Source: Clostridia bacterium
GTDB lineage: Bacteria > Bacillota_A > Clostridia > Oscillospirales > CAG-272
DNA length: 6,936 nucleotides
Direction of reading: 5' to 3'
NCBI GenBank assembly: GCA_017468115.1
Contig: JAFUJS010000027.1
Span: forward strand, 1-6,936
The notes under the pieces were generated by a model. The model had not been told where the DNA came from and did no database searches. It saw only the letters and a program-made list of their open reading frames with translations. Below are positions 6,795 through 6,936 of the stretch, piece after piece. Position 1 is the stretch's first letter; each line of letters starts with the position of its first letter. The position numbers and the translations under genes are program-made.

Positions 6795-6936
6795 ACACAG
6801 TGTTTGATGCTTCAACCGATTGGTTCAACACAAGCTCAAGCTTTATAGGAAACATTAATCCGTTCCGTTATCGTGGCTATTACCAAGATGAGGAGACAGG
6901 CTTCTACTATCTCAATAGTCGTTACTACGACCCACA
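6791..6936 (+). pseudogene. Orphan RHS core fragment (displaced cassette), truncated at the window edge
   Basis: In frame 2 the sequence reads SYTVFDAST, then IGNINPFRYRGYYQDEETG, then FYYLNSRYYDP, up to the last base. This is the RHS-associated core again, matching the main gene from about 5281 onward. It lacks all upstream shell. Homology starts exactly where the hairpin ends. The nearest in-frame ATG (6746) follows the immunity stop by 3 bases, has no spaced ribosome binding site and would translate the repeat, so independent expression is doubtful. Such core-led fragments normally precede an alternative tip and its immunity gene, and can recombine into the main gene. What follows is outside the window. 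Confidence 0.85.

Noticed and set aside
6746..6936. A new gene starting at the ATG at 6746
   Set aside because: It is in frame with the preceding stop and the orphan core, but AGAGG directly abuts the ATG with no spacing and the first codons translate a DNA repeat. Treated as an untranslated or rarely translated cassette.

Overview
The window looks like part of a mobile, rearranging toxin locus from a low- to mid-GC Firmicute, most likely a gut- or sediment-type Clostridia. That placement rests on protein style only: a Gram-positive RHS/YD-repeat protein with a DNRLRE-type front end and an AAAGGAG ribosome binding site. No taxonomic marker gene is present.

Layout. Bases 1-6054 are one open reading frame that is already open at the left edge, so the gene is 5' partial (2017 codons visible plus stop). 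It encodes a giant RHS/YD-repeat polymorphic-toxin-like protein. In order it carries: a beta-rich leader domain; a DNRLRE-type domain; a first YD-repeat block; two jelly-roll, carbohydrate-binding-like segments; a long second YD-repeat block; the conserved RHS-associated core (ending near 5553); and a 166-residue variable C-terminal tip (5554-6051) that I do not recognise. Ten bases downstream, behind a strong Shine-Dalgarno that overlaps the RHS stop codon, lies a 225-codon gene (6065-6742) for a three-helix membrane protein with a soluble C-terminal domain. Its position and coupling make it the likely immunity protein for the tip. After it (6743-6936) come a perfect tandem 14-bp repeat and a GGGGACGG-centred hairpin. 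Directly abutting these is a second, orphan piece of RHS core that runs off the right edge.

How the parts work together. In RHS/YD systems the repeat shell encloses and delivers a C-terminal toxin, the gene just downstream protects the producer, and displaced core-plus-tip cassettes further downstream can recombine into the main gene to swap toxins. All three elements are seen here. Serine codon usage changes sharply from the YD shell (mostly AGY) to the tip and immunity gene (mostly TCN), which fits the toxin/immunity pair having arrived as a unit. The most novel item is the tip. It has no histidine or cysteine, is about 15 percent glycine, and ends in a hydrophobic helix-like segment. Together with a membrane-embedded partner, this suggests a membrane-active toxin rather than a nuclease. 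That function is inference only.
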